This document shows, in pieces, positions 43,358 through 52,981 of a DNA stretch of 64,000 bases. Both the position numbers and the translations under genes were made by a program. The notes beneath the pieces were generated by a model that worked only from the letters and a program-made list of their open reading frames with translations, ran no database searches and had not been told where the DNA came from. Within the stretch, counting starts at the first letter, position 1. The number at the start of each line of letters is the position of its first letter. Origin of the DNA: Burkholderia lata (lineage in GTDB: Bacteria; Pseudomonadota; Gammaproteobacteria; Burkholderiales; Burkholderiaceae); the NCBI RefSeq assembly GCF_902499335.1, contig NZ_CABVQK010000017.1, positions 62,001 to 126,000 on the forward strand. Reading direction: 5' to 3'.

Positions 43358-45445
43358 TCAGTGCGTGGGCGCAGCCATCCCGTTGTGGCGCAGCAGTGCA
43401 TCGATCTGCGGCTCGCGGCCGCGGAACGCCTTGAACGAATCCATCGCCGGGCGGCTGCCGCCGACCTCGAGGATTTCGCGGCGATAGCGCGTGCCGGTCG
43501 CCGCATCGAGCACGCTGCCGCTCTCGGCAGCCGCTTCCTCGAACGCCGCGTACGCGTCGGCCGACAGCACCTCGGCCCACTTGTAGCTGTAGTAGCCGGC
43601 CGCGTAGCCGCCCGCGAAGATGTGGCTGAACGTGTTCGGCCAGCGCGAGAACGCGGCTTGCGGGATCACGTGATAGCGTTCGTTGATCTCGCGCGCGAAC
43701 GCGGTCACGCCGGTGGCGCCCGCCGGGTCGAAGTCGACGTGCAGCAGCATGTCGAACATCGAGAACACGATCTGGCGCAGCGTGCCGAGCCCGCTCTGGA
43801 AATTCTTCGCGGCGATCATCTTGTCGAACAGCTCGCGCGGCAGCGCGGCGCCCGTGTCGACGTGCGACGACATCGACGACAGCACGTCCCATTCCCAGCA
43901 GAAGTTTTCCATGAACTGCGACGGCAGCTCGACGGCATCCCATTCGACGCCGTTGATGCCCGACACGCCGAGTTCGTCGACGCGCGTGAGCATATGGTGC
44001 AGCCCGTGGCCGAATTCATGGAACAGCGTGATGACTTCGTCGTGCGTGAAGCATGCGGGCTTGCCGCCGACCGGCGCCGAGAAGTTGCAGGTGAGATAGG
44101 CGACCGGCGTCTGCACGCTGCTGCCGCGCTTCGCGCGCGAACGCGCATCGTCCATCCACGCGCCGCCGCGCTTGCCTTCGCGAGCGTACAGGTCGAGATA
44201 GAACTGTGCGACGAGCGAGCCGTCGCGGTTCTCGACGCGGAAGAAACGCACATCCTTGTGCCACACCGGCGCGTCGTCCGGCTTGATCTGCACGCCGAAC
44301 AGCGTCTCGGTGACGGTGAACAGGCCCTTCAGCGCGGCCGGCTCCGGGAAGTACTGCTTGACCTCGTTTTCCGAGAACGCGTAGCGCTGCTGGCGCAGCT
44401 TTTCTGCTGAGTACGCGACGTCCCACGGCGCGAGTTCGGCGAGGCCGAGTTCCTTCGCGGCGAACGTGCGCAGCTCGTCCCAGTCCTTGTCCGCGTGCGG
44501 GCGCGCGCGCGTCGCGAGATCCTCGAGGAACGCGATCACCTGCTGCGGCGATTCGGCCATCTTCGGTGCGAGCGACACTTCGGCGAAATTGCGGAAGCCG
44601 AGCATCAGCGCCTCTTCGCGGCGCAGCTTCAGCGCATCGGCGACGATCGCCGTGTTGTCCCATTCGGCCTTGCCGTCGCCGTACTGAGGCCCGAGTTCCG
44701 ACGCGCGCGTCGCATAGGCGCGGTAGAGCGTCTCGCGCAGTGCGCGGTTGTCGGCGTATTGCAGCACCGGGAAGTAAGACGGGAAGTGCAGCGTGAATTT
44801 CCAGCCTTCCTTGGCGTCCTTTTGCGCGGCTTCGCGGGCGGCCTCGATCGCGTCGCCGGGCAGGCCGGCCAGTTCGGCCTCGTCCTGCACGATGTACGCA
44901 TACGCGTTGGTCGCGTCGAGCACGTGATCGGAGAATGCCTTCGACAGCGCGGCCTGCTGTTCCTGCAGTTCGGCGAAGCGCGGCTTCTGGTCCTCGGGCA
45001 GCTCGGCGCCCGACAGGCGGAAATCGCGCAGTGCGTTGTCGAGGATCTTCTTGCGTTCGATGGACAGCGTCGCGTATTCAGCGCTTGCGGCGATCGCCTT
45101 GTACTTCTCGTACAGCGCGAGGTTCTGGCCGACGCTCGACCAGAATTCGGTCACGCGCGGCAGGTTCTCGCCATAGGCGGCCCGCAGTTCCGGTGTATCG
45201 GCGACCGCGTTCAGGTGGCCGACGATGCCCCACGCGCGGCCGAGCGGCTCCGTCGCGTGCTCGACCGTCTCGACGACTTCTGCCCAGGTTGCCGGCGTCG
45301 CGGCCGCGCTTGCCGTCTCGACCGCGCGGTTGGCGGCATCGAGCAGCGTGTCGAGCGCGGGCGTCACGTGTTCCGGGCGGATCTCGCCGAAGCGGGGCAG
45401 GCCCGAGAAATCGAGAAGCGGGTTGGTGTTGGCGCTGGCGGACAT
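43358..45445 (-). CDS. prlC: Oligopeptidase A (M3 family metallopeptidase)
   Basis: Cytoplasmic zinc endopeptidase of 695 residues that degrades small peptides, including cleaved signal peptides. The zinc motif is His476-E-F-G-His480 in ITLFHEFGHGLHHML; the third ligand region DAVELPSQFMENFCWE follows at about 505. NPLLDFSGLPRFGEIRPEHV is the standard N terminus after a short Ser/Ala lead. ATG 45445 was chosen over an in-frame ATG at 45538 because homologues start near here. The neighbour folD is 247 nt upstream on the same strand. Confidence 0.96.
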   Translation of the reverse strand: MSASANTNPLLDFSGLPRFGEIRPEHVTPALDTLLDAANRAVETASAAATPATWAEVVETVEHATEPLGRAWGIVGHLNAVADTPELRAAYGENLPRVTEFWSSVGQNLALYEKYKAIAASAEYATLSIERKKILDNALRDFRLSGAELPEDQKPRFAELQEQQAALSKAFSDHVLDATNAYAYIVQDEAELAGLPGDAIEAAREAAQKDAKEGWKFTLHFPSYFPVLQYADNRALRETLYRAYATRASELGPQYGDGKAEWDNTAIVADALKLRREEALMLGFRNFAEVSLAPKMAESPQQVIAFLEDLATRARPHADKDWDELRTFAAKELGLAELAPWDVAYSAEKLRQQRYAFSENEVKQYFPEPAALKGLFTVTETLFGVQIKPDDAPVWHKDVRFFRVENRDGSLVAQFYLDLYAREGKRGGAWMDDARSRAKRGSSVQTPVAYLTCNFSAPVGGKPACFTHDEVITLFHEFGHGLHHMLTRVDELGVSGINGVEWDAVELPSQFMENFCWEWDVLSSMSSHVDTGAALPRELFDKMIAAKNFQSGLGTLRQIVFSMFDMLLHVDFDPAGATGVTAFAREINERYHVIPQAAFSRWPNTFSHIFAGGYAAGYYSYKWAEVLSADAYAAFEEAAAESGSVLDAATGTRYRREILEVGGSRPAMDSFKAFRGREPQIDALLRHNGMAAPTH

Positions 45446-45692
45446 AAGACTCCCTGTCTGTTGCCGGATGAACCGGAGTGAAAAGGGTAAGGCGCGCAAG
45501 GCAACGCGGCGCCCGATATCGACATTATTGGGGCGCATCGCGCGCTTTCCAATCGTTAGTTTCTAACGACGCGATTGGCGCGGGGTCGAATGCGGAGGGG
45601 AGACGTCTGGTGGCGCGGCCGACGCCGTGTAGTGCGGCGAGGCCGGCGAGGCGCCGGCGCGCGGAATCGCACGCCGGCTGAACGGGCAGGGG

Positions 45693-46553
45693 TCAGGCGG
45701 CCGCGTCGGCGGCGCGCTCGGCGGCTTCGATCGTGTTGATCAGCAGCATCGTGATGGTCATCGGGCCGACACCGCCCGGCACCGGCGTGATGTGGCCGGC
45801 CACTTCCTTCACGCCCGCGAAGTCGACGTCGCCGCACAGCTTGCCGGCGTCGTCGCGGTTCATGCCGACGTCGATCACCGTCGCGCCGGGCTTCACCATG
45901 TCTGCGGTCAGGATGTTGCGCTTGCCGACCGCGGCCACCACGACGTCGGCCTGCCGCGTGTGCGCGGCGAGGTCACGCGTCTTGCTGTGGCAGATCGTCA
46001 CGGTCGCGCCGGCGTCGAGCAGCATCATCGCCATCGGCTTGCCGACGATGTTCGAGCGGCCGATCACGACCGCGTTCGCGCCCTGCAGCGGAATGTCGTG
46101 TGCCTCGAACATCTTCATCACGCCGTACGGCGTGCACGGGCGGAACAGCGGCTTGCCGGTCATCAGCGCGCCGGCGTTCGCGATGTGGAAGCCGTCGACG
46201 TCCTTCTCCGGCGCGATCGCCTCGATCACCTTGTGGCTGTCGATGTGCGCGGGCAGCGGCAGCTGGACGAGGATGCCGTGGATTTTCGGGTCGCGGTTCA
46301 ACTCGTCGATGCGCGCGAGCAGGTCGGCTTCCGACAGCGTGGCCGGGTACGCATCCTTCAACGAGAAGAAGCCGTTGTCCTCGCACGCCTTGATCTTGTT
46401 GCGCACGTAGACTTCGCTCGCCGGGTTGGCGCCGACGAGGATCACCGCGAGACCGGGCTGGTGGCCGCGTGCTGTCAGGGCGGCGGCGCGTTCGGCGGCC
46501 TGTGCGCGCAGGGTCTTCGAAAGGGCGTTGCCGTCGATGAGGAGGGCTGTCAT
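45693..46553 (-). CDS. folD: Bifunctional methylenetetrahydrofolate dehydrogenase / cyclohydrolase FolD
   Basis: Interconverts 5,10-methylene- and 10-formyl-tetrahydrofolate using NADP. The 286 residues are typical. Signatures are [20 protein letters not shown] (about 36-55), [12 protein letters not shown], and the NADP site [43 protein letters not shown] is the C-terminal family block. ATG 46553 starts the conserved [14 protein letters not shown]. It is preceded on the minus strand by a 238-nt region without a gene. Confidence 0.98.
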   Translation of the reverse strand: MTALLIDGNALSKTLRAQAAERAAALTARGHQPGLAVILVGANPASEVYVRNKIKACEDNGFFSLKDAYPATLSEADLLARIDELNRDPKIHGILVQLPLPAHIDSHKVIEAIAPEKDVDGFHIANAGALMTGKPLFRPCTPYGVMKMFEAHDIPLQGANAVVIGRSNIVGKPMAMMLLDAGATVTICHSKTRDLAAHTRQADVVVAAVGKRNILTADMVKPGATVIDVGMNRDDAGKLCGDVDFAGVKEVAGHITPVPGGVGPMTITMLLINTIEAAERAADAAA

Positions 46554-46791
46554 GGTGGTGGTCCTGCCGGGAAGTTGGAATGCGGTCGTGCGGCGCCAGA
46601 AGCGTCGCAGCAAAGCACGCGATTATACCGTTCGCCTGCTGCCGTCCGACAGCGAATAAGCAGGAAGCGTCATGGCCGCGGCGCTCGTGCGCCGGGAGAG
46701 CGGCCGCCGCCGCGCGAGTGGGCCGCATCGCGCGGGGCGGCCAGGGCTGGCTGCGGGCCGGGCGGGCAGGGCCGCCGCGGCCGGCGCTCGC

Positions 46792-47430
46792 TCAGGCCTG
46801 CTTCTTCGACAGCGCGAGGCGCAGCAGGTCAGCCACCGTGTTGACGTTGAGCTTTTCCATGATGTTCGCGCGGTGCGCTTCGACCGTCTTGATGCTGATG
46901 CCGAGATCGTCGGCGATCTGCTTGTTCAGGCGGCCCGCGATGATCCGTTCGAGCACCTGCTGCTCGCGCGCGGTCAGCTTCGACAGGCGTTCGCTCGCGG
47001 CACGCTGTTCCTGGACGCTCTTGCTTTCGCTTCGGGCCTTGTCGAGCATCCGCTCGACGAGCTTGCGCAGCTCGGCTTCGTCGAACGGTTTCTCGATAAA
47101 GTCCATCGCACCCTTTTTCATCGTCGAGACGGCCATCGGCACGTCGCCGTGACCCGTGACGAAGATGATCGGCAGCGCGGCATTGTCGGCAATCAGGCGC
47201 TCCTGCAGTTCGAGGCCGCTCATGCCCGACATCCGGACGTCGAGGATCAGGCACGCGATCTGGCCGGCCTGCTGCGCAGGCTGGTAGGCATCGAGGAACT
47301 GCTCGGCGCTCGAGAAGCATTGCACGCGATAGCCGTTCGCCTCCAGCAGCCAGCGCAGCGAGTCCCGTACGGCCTCGTCGTCGTCAACGACAAAGACGGT
47401 TTCCTGAGTGGTGGTGACAGGGCTATTCAT
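46792..47430 (-). CDS. FixJ-type response regulator
   Basis: A 212-residue response regulator with an N-terminal receiver domain (Asp64 in CLILDVRMSGMSGLELQ; the Lys near IFVTGHGDVPMAV) and a C-terminal LuxR helix-turn-helix (LTAREQQVLERIIAG, IADDLGISIKTVEAHR). The GHGDVPMAVSTMKKGAMDFIEKP stretch is typical of FixJ/TodT/StyR. Its ATG overlaps the stop of the sensor kinase by 4 nt. Homologues in B. dolosa and B. multivorans (FixLJ-like) have been linked, as I recall, to biofilm, motility and chronic-infection adaptation. Confidence 0.92.
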   Translation of the reverse strand: MNSPVTTTQETVFVVDDDEAVRDSLRWLLEANGYRVQCFSSAEQFLDAYQPAQQAGQIACLILDVRMSGMSGLELQERLIADNAALPIIFVTGHGDVPMAVSTMKKGAMDFIEKPFDEAELRKLVERMLDKARSESKSVQEQRAASERLSKLTAREQQVLERIIAGRLNKQIADDLGISIKTVEAHRANIMEKLNVNTVADLLRLALSKKQA

Positions 47431-49943
47431 AGTTCTCCCGTAACGGTATGTGATGCCGATGCCTCGCGCCCCCCTTGGCCGAGATCAGCGGGTTCCCCAA
47501 TGGGCAGACTGCAGTGGAACGTTGCGCCGGAAATGCGGCCATCCGGCTCAACGTTGTTGACCACCCACAGACGCCCCCGATGCGATTCGATGATCGAACG
47601 ACAGATGTTCAGCCCCATGCCCATGCCATCGGACTTGGTGCTGTAAAACGGTTCAAACAGGCGCTCGGCGGTCGCTTCGTCGACGCCCGGCCCCTGGTCG
47701 ATCACGCGGATGTCGACGAAGCCCGCCTCGATGTCGGCGACGACGCGGATCACGCCGTCCACCGACGCCGGCTTCACGTCGGCCATTGCTTCGGCCGCGT
47801 TCTTCATCAGGTTCACGAGCACCTGCTCGATCAGCACGGGGTCGACATAAATAATAGGCATTCTTGCGAGGATTTCCGTGACGATCCGGATCCTGCGCTT
47901 CCTGGCCTCGATTTCGGCGAGCCCGACCGCGTCGGCGACGATGTCCGCGACGCGCGCCGGCTGGCGCTTCGGCTCGCTGCGCTTCACGAATTCGCGGATC
48001 CGCTTGACGATCATCCCCGCGCGCAGCGCCTGCTGCGCGGTCTTTTCCAGCGCGGGCTGCAGCGTCTCCGGCGTGCCGCGGCCGCTCTTCACGAGCGCGA
48101 GCGTGCCCGAGCAGTAGTTGTTGATCGCGGCGAGCGGCTGGTTCAATTCGTGAGCAATCGACGACGCCATTTCACCCATCGTCATCAATCGGCTCGTGAA
48201 CTGCAGCTTCTCTTCCTGCTGGTGCGCGAGTTCCTGCGCCTTCTTGCGGGTCGTGATGTCGGTTGCGATCTGCATCTGCGCGAGGTGGCCGTCCACCCAC
48301 TGGATGTACTGGCGGCGCACCTCGAACCACTTCTGGATGCTTTCGACGTACACCTCTTGCGCATCAGCGGTGCTGCTCGTCAGCGCGGCGGCCGGCAGGC
48401 CCGCGAACGCGTCGACCATGTCGATCGAGTCGGACGATGCCTGCGCGCGGTCGAAGCCGCCGCCCGACAGCTCGAGATGGCCGTCCGGGCGAATGCCGAA
48501 CAGGTGGCGGTAGTAGCGGTTCGCGAACAGCAGCTCGGCCTCGTCGGCGGCCAGCACCGACACTGCCGCGTCGAGGCTTTCGAGTACCGTCGTGAAGCGC
48601 TCGTGCGCGGCTGCGAGTTCCTCGCGCGCGCGCTTCGGCTCGGTGATGTCCGTCATCGACGACATCCAGCCGGTCTGGCGGCCCGAGCTGTCGATCAGCG
48701 GCGACACGTACAGGCGCGCATGGAACAGCGTGCCGTTCTTGCGCCGCACGCGCAGCTCGAAGCCCGAGCTCGGCGCCTTGCCGCGCAGCGTCATGTCGAG
48801 CTGGCGCTGCATTTCCGGGTAAGCGTCGCGCGGCCAGTAGGGGAACGGTGCGACCTTGCCGACGAGGTCGGTTTCGTCCCAGCCCGTCATCCGGCAGAAC
48901 GCCGGGTTCACGTGCGTGATGCGGCCGTGCATGTCGAGCACGCGCATGCCGATCAGCACCGAGTTTTCCATCGCGCGGCGGAAGAACGCTTCCGCGTACA
49001 GCGCCTGCTGCGCCTCGAAGCGCTGCCGCGTGTGCTTCCACAGGCTCCAGAGGCTCCACAGCACGAAGCACGACAGGCCCGCGACGAGCCACACGAGCGT
49101 GTTGTTGGTCAGATTCGTGAGCTGCGGGAATGCATACACGCGCACGGTCAGCCCCTGGCCGGGCGGATCGAGCGGCAGGTCGTAGTGCGAGTCGCGCGGT
49201 AGGCGCGGGCGCGTCGACGTGGACGACAGCTCGCGGTTGTTCGCGTCGGTGATCGAGATCTTGTACTTCGACGACAGCTCTTGCGGGATGTCGTGCTTCA
49301 GGATGCCTTCGACCGAGAACACCGCGGCGATCGCGCCGAGGTACTCGCGGTCGCCGCGCATCACCGGTGTCTGCAGCGTGATGAAGCCGTTGCCGAAGTC
49401 GTCGTAGATCAGCGGCGAATAGGCCTGGCGGCGCGTGCTGCGCGCCTCGTCGTAGGCGCCGCGCACGGCGTCCTGCATCTGCGCTTCGCCGGGTTTCGCG
49501 AGCCGCTGGCCGAGCAGCGGCGGATGCACGGTCGGCCAGCGCTGCACGCCGGGCGACGTGTACCAGTTCAGGTAGAGGATTTCCGGATGCGTTTGCATCA
49601 CGTCCGCGACGGCCATCTGGAACGCGTTCTGGTCGAGACGGCCGGATGCGAGATCGCGCGACAGCGCCTGGAGCTGTTCCTGCGCACCCGTCATCGACAG
49701 GCGGATCTGCTGCTGAGCCCACGCGACGTTACGGAAGAGGGTGTCTTCCTGCTGCTGCTGTTCGCGGCGATTGAGGCTCCACAGGATGAGGCTCATCACC
49801 ACCAGGAACACGAGGATCGACAGCAGGGGCGTCAGCAAATAGGAATTGGACCACCACGGTCCGTGGTGCCAACGGGACGGCTGCGACTCCGCCGGCGGGC
49901 CAGACGGTCGCGCCGAGCGTGCGAAAAGCCGATCGGTCAACAT
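47427..49943 (-). CDS. Membrane-bound PAS sensor histidine kinase (FixL-like)
   Basis: A two-component sensor of 838 residues. A first membrane helix (about 34-56) and a second near 278-296 (LVWLVAGLSCFVLWSLWSLW) enclose an extracytoplasmic region of about 220 residues. Two PAS domains (about 315-440 and 445-570) precede the kinase core with H-box SSIAHELNQPLAAINNYC (His598) and ATPase blocks IRVIDQGPGVDEATAERLFEPF and DGMGMGLNICRSIIE. The PAS domains show no obvious haem-ligand pattern, so oxygen sensing is not assured. It overlaps its regulator by 4 nt and is divergent from aceE. Confidence 0.92.
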   Translation of the reverse strand: MLTDRLFARSARPSGPPAESQPSRWHHGPWWSNSYLLTPLLSILVFLVVMSLILWSLNRREQQQQEDTLFRNVAWAQQQIRLSMTGAQEQLQALSRDLASGRLDQNAFQMAVADVMQTHPEILYLNWYTSPGVQRWPTVHPPLLGQRLAKPGEAQMQDAVRGAYDEARSTRRQAYSPLIYDDFGNGFITLQTPVMRGDREYLGAIAAVFSVEGILKHDIPQELSSKYKISITDANNRELSSTSTRPRLPRDSHYDLPLDPPGQGLTVRVYAFPQLTNLTNNTLVWLVAGLSCFVLWSLWSLWKHTRQRFEAQQALYAEAFFRRAMENSVLIGMRVLDMHGRITHVNPAFCRMTGWDETDLVGKVAPFPYWPRDAYPEMQRQLDMTLRGKAPSSGFELRVRRKNGTLFHARLYVSPLIDSSGRQTGWMSSMTDITEPKRAREELAAAHERFTTVLESLDAAVSVLAADEAELLFANRYYRHLFGIRPDGHLELSGGGFDRAQASSDSIDMVDAFAGLPAAALTSSTADAQEVYVESIQKWFEVRRQYIQWVDGHLAQMQIATDITTRKKAQELAHQQEEKLQFTSRLMTMGEMASSIAHELNQPLAAINNYCSGTLALVKSGRGTPETLQPALEKTAQQALRAGMIVKRIREFVKRSEPKRQPARVADIVADAVGLAEIEARKRRIRIVTEILARMPIIYVDPVLIEQVLVNLMKNAAEAMADVKPASVDGVIRVVADIEAGFVDIRVIDQGPGVDEATAERLFEPFYSTKSDGMGMGLNICRSIIESHRGRLWVVNNVEPDGRISGATFHCSLPIGEPADLGQGGREASASHTVTGEL

Positions 49944-50070
49944 GGCAGGATTGTAGCGCAGCGCAATACATGGAAAACCTATACCGGATATGTTGAACGG
50001 AAACGGATTTGTTCAGCCGCGGCGTGCCTGAGCGCCCCGAAATATGGGTGCAGCGCAGCAATATTTCGCA

Positions 50071-50091
50071 TTGCGAGAAAAGATCTCACAA
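50071..50091. promoter_or_regulatory. Candidate operator upstream of aceE
   Basis: TTGCGAGA (50071-50078) and TCTCACAA (50084-50091) form 8-bp inverted arms with one mismatch around AAAGA. The site lies about 15 bp upstream of the candidate aceE promoter. No PdhR gene is visible in the window, so the regulator is unknown. Confidence 0.45.
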
Positions 50092-50104
50092 TTCGAAAAT
50101 TTTG

Positions 50105-50134
50105 TTGCGCATGCCCGCGCACGCTCATTACAAT
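50105..50134 (+). promoter_or_regulatory. Candidate sigma-70 promoter of aceE
   Basis: TTGCGC (50105-50110) and TACAAT (50129-50134) are 18 bp apart, 83 nt upstream of the aceE start. The -35 box is imperfect. Confidence 0.5.
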
Positions 50135-50216
50135 CCGTTCGAGCTTGCCCGCAGCCGGTCGCGTCGCGTCGTCTGCACGAGAGCGATCCTCACATTCCAG
50201 GACCCAGGAGACGAGA

Positions 50217-52913
50217 ATGTCCGCTGTACCGAACGAAGTGATGAAATATGTCGCCGCCGAACGTGACGACGACCCGCAAGAAACCGTCGAGTGGCTGGAG
50301 TCGCTCGATGGCGTGATCTCCTCCGTGGGCACCGGCCGTGCGCATTACCTGATTGAAAAGCAGATCGAGTTCGCCCGCATGCACGGCGAACACCTGCCGT
50401 TCTCCGCCAATACCCCGTACATCAACACGATCCCGGTCGCCGCGCAGGCGAAGATCCCGGGCGACCAGGACCTCGAGCACCGCATCCGTTCGTACACGCG
50501 CTGGAACGCGCTGGCGATGGTGCTGCGCGCAGGCAAGGACACGAACGTCGGCGGCCACATCGCATCGTTCGCATCGGCCGCGACGCTCTATGACGTCGGC
50601 TACAACCACTTCTGGCACGCAGCGTCCGAGCAGCACGGCGGCGATCTCGTGTTCGTGCAGGGCCACTCGTCGCCGGGCGTGTACTCGCGCGCGTTCCTGC
50701 TCGGCCGCCTGAAGGAAGAGCAGCTCGACAACTTCCGTCAGGAAGTCGACGGCCAGGGCATTTCGTCGTACCCGCACCCGTGGCTGATGCCGGACTTCTG
50801 GCAGTTCCCGACCGTGTCGATGGGTCTCGGCCCGATCATGGCGATCTACCAGGCGCGCTTCATGAAGTACCTGCAGGCGCGCGGCATCACGAAGACGGAA
50901 GGCCGCAAGGTGTGGGCGTTCCTCGGCGACGGCGAGACCGACGAGCCGGAATCGCTCGGCGCGATCGGGATGGCGAGCCGCGAGAAACTCGACAACCTCG
51001 TGTTCGTGATCAACTGCAACCTGCAGCGTCTCGACGGCCCGGTGCGCGGCAACGGCAAGATCATCCAGGAACTCGAATCGGAGTTCCGCGGTGCCGGCTG
51101 GAACGTGATCAAGGTCATCTGGGGCAGCCGCTGGGATGCGCTGTTCGCACGCGACAAGTCGGGCGTGCTGATGCGCCGCATGATGGACGTCGTCGACGGC
51201 GAGTACCAGACGTACAAGTCGGAATCGGGCGCGTTCGTGCGCGAGCACTTCTTCAACACGCCTGAACTGAAGGCGCTCGTCGCCGACTGGTCGGACGACG
51301 ACATCTGGGCGCTGAACCGCGGCGGCCACGATCCGCACAAGATCTACGCTGCGTTCCACGAAGCCAGCAACACGAAGGGCGCGCCGACTGTCATCCTCGC
51401 GAAGACCATCAAGGGCTACGGGATGGGCGAGTCGGGCCAGGCGATGAACATCACTCACCAGCAGAAGAAGCTGCCGGTCGAGCAACTGAAGAAGTTCCGT
51501 GACCAGTTCCGCCTGCCGATCACCGACGAGCAGATCGCCGACGTGCCGTACCTGAAGTTCGAGGAAGGCTCGAAGGAACTCGAATACATGCGCAAGCAGC
51601 GCATGGACCTCGGCGGCTACCTGCCGCATCGCCGCGAGAAGGCGACGTCGCTGCCGGTGCCGGCGCTCGACGCGTTCGAGCCGCTGCTGAAGGGCACGGG
51701 TGAAGGTCGCGAGATCTCGACGACGATGGCGTTCGTGCGGATCCTGAACATCCTGCTGAAGGACAAGGCGCTCGGCAAGCGCGTCGTGCCGATCGTCCCG
51801 GACGAATCGCGCACGTTCGGCATGGAAGGCCTGTTCCGCCAGATCGGCATCTGGAACCAGCAGGGCCAGAAGTACGTGCCGGAAGATTCCGACCAGCTGA
51901 TGTTCTACAAGGAATCGGAAACCGGCCAGATCCTGCAGGAAGGCATCAACGAAGCGGGCGGCATGTGCGACTGGATCGCTGCGGCGACGTCGTACTCGAC
52001 GCACGGCGAGATCATGCTGCCGTTCTACATCTTCTATTCGATGTTCGGCTTCCAGCGGATCGGCGACCTGGCATGGGCCGCGGGCGACATGCGTTCGCGC
52101 GGCTTCCTGCTCGGCGGTACCGCGGGCCGCACGACGCTGAACGGCGAAGGCCTGCAGCACGAAGACGGCCACTCGCTCCTGTGGGCGGCATCGGTGCCGA
52201 ACTGCGTGAGCTACGACCCGACCTTCGGCTACGAACTCGCGGTGATCATCCAGGACGGCCTGCGCCGCATGGTGGCGGACCAGGAAGACGTGTACTACTA
52301 CATCACGGTGATGAACGAGAACTACGAGCACCCGGCGATTCCGCAGGGCGAGCACGTGGCGGCCGACATCATCAAGGGCATGTACGCGTTCAAGAAGGCC
52401 GACGCCGACCAGAAGGCACCGCGCGTCCAGCTGCTCGGCGCGGGCACGATCTTCAACGAAGTGATCGCTGCCGCCGAACTGCTGAAGAACGACTGGGGCG
52501 TCGCCGCCGACCTGTGGAGCGTGCCGAGCTTCACCGAGCTCGCGCGCGAAGGCCACGAGATCGAACGCTGGAACCTGCTCCATCCGACCGAAGAGCGTCG
52601 CCTGTCGCACGTGCAGAAGTGCCTGAAGGACACGCAGGGCCCGGTCATCGCATCGACCGACTACGTCCGTGCGCTGGTCGACCAGATCCGCGGCCAGATC
52701 GATCGCCGCTTCGTCGTGCTGGGCACGGACGGCTTCGGCCGCTCGGATACCCGCGAGAAGCTGCGTCACTTCTTCGAAGTCGACCGTCACTGGGTCACCG
52801 TCGCCGCGCTCAACGCGCTGGCCGACGAGGGCACGATCGAGCGCAAGGTGGTCGCGGAAGCGATCGCCAAGTACAACCTCGATCCGTCGAAGCCCAACCC
52901 GATGACCGTTTAA
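50217..52913 (+). CDS. aceE: Pyruvate dehydrogenase E1 component (homodimeric)
   Basis: Thiamine-diphosphate enzyme that decarboxylates pyruvate and acetylates lipoyl groups of AceF. The 898 residues match the homodimeric E1 family. Blocks seen are [32 protein letters not shown] (ThDP GDG motif), [17 protein letters not shown] and [22 protein letters not shown] 50217 has a GGAG ribosome site and begins the conserved [11 protein letters not shown]. AceF follows after 68 nt. It is divergent from the FixL-like sensor with a 273-nt regulatory gap. Confidence 0.98.
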   Translation: MSAVPNEVMKYVAAERDDDPQETVEWLESLDGVISSVGTGRAHYLIEKQIEFARMHGEHLPFSANTPYINTIPVAAQAKIPGDQDLEHRIRSYTRWNALAMVLRAGKDTNVGGHIASFASAATLYDVGYNHFWHAASEQHGGDLVFVQGHSSPGVYSRAFLLGRLKEEQLDNFRQEVDGQGISSYPHPWLMPDFWQFPTVSMGLGPIMAIYQARFMKYLQARGITKTEGRKVWAFLGDGETDEPESLGAIGMASREKLDNLVFVINCNLQRLDGPVRGNGKIIQELESEFRGAGWNVIKVIWGSRWDALFARDKSGVLMRRMMDVVDGEYQTYKSESGAFVREHFFNTPELKALVADWSDDDIWALNRGGHDPHKIYAAFHEASNTKGAPTVILAKTIKGYGMGESGQAMNITHQQKKLPVEQLKKFRDQFRLPITDEQIADVPYLKFEEGSKELEYMRKQRMDLGGYLPHRREKATSLPVPALDAFEPLLKGTGEGREISTTMAFVRILNILLKDKALGKRVVPIVPDESRTFGMEGLFRQIGIWNQQGQKYVPEDSDQLMFYKESETGQILQEGINEAGGMCDWIAAATSYSTHGEIMLPFYIFYSMFGFQRIGDLAWAAGDMRSRGFLLGGTAGRTTLNGEGLQHEDGHSLLWAASVPNCVSYDPTFGYELAVIIQDGLRRMVADQEDVYYYITVMNENYEHPAIPQGEHVAADIIKGMYAFKKADADQKAPRVQLLGAGTIFNEVIAAAELLKNDWGVAADLWSVPSFTELAREGHEIERWNLLHPTEERRLSHVQKCLKDTQGPVIASTDYVRALVDQIRGQIDRRFVVLGTDGFGRSDTREKLRHFFEVDRHWVTVAALNALADEGTIERKVVAEAIAKYNLDPSKPNPMTV

Positions 52914-52981
52914 CGCACACGCCGTGTGATGCCGCGCGCCGCTCCCGCGAGGGGCGCGCGCGGCCATGGAGACAGAAACAG

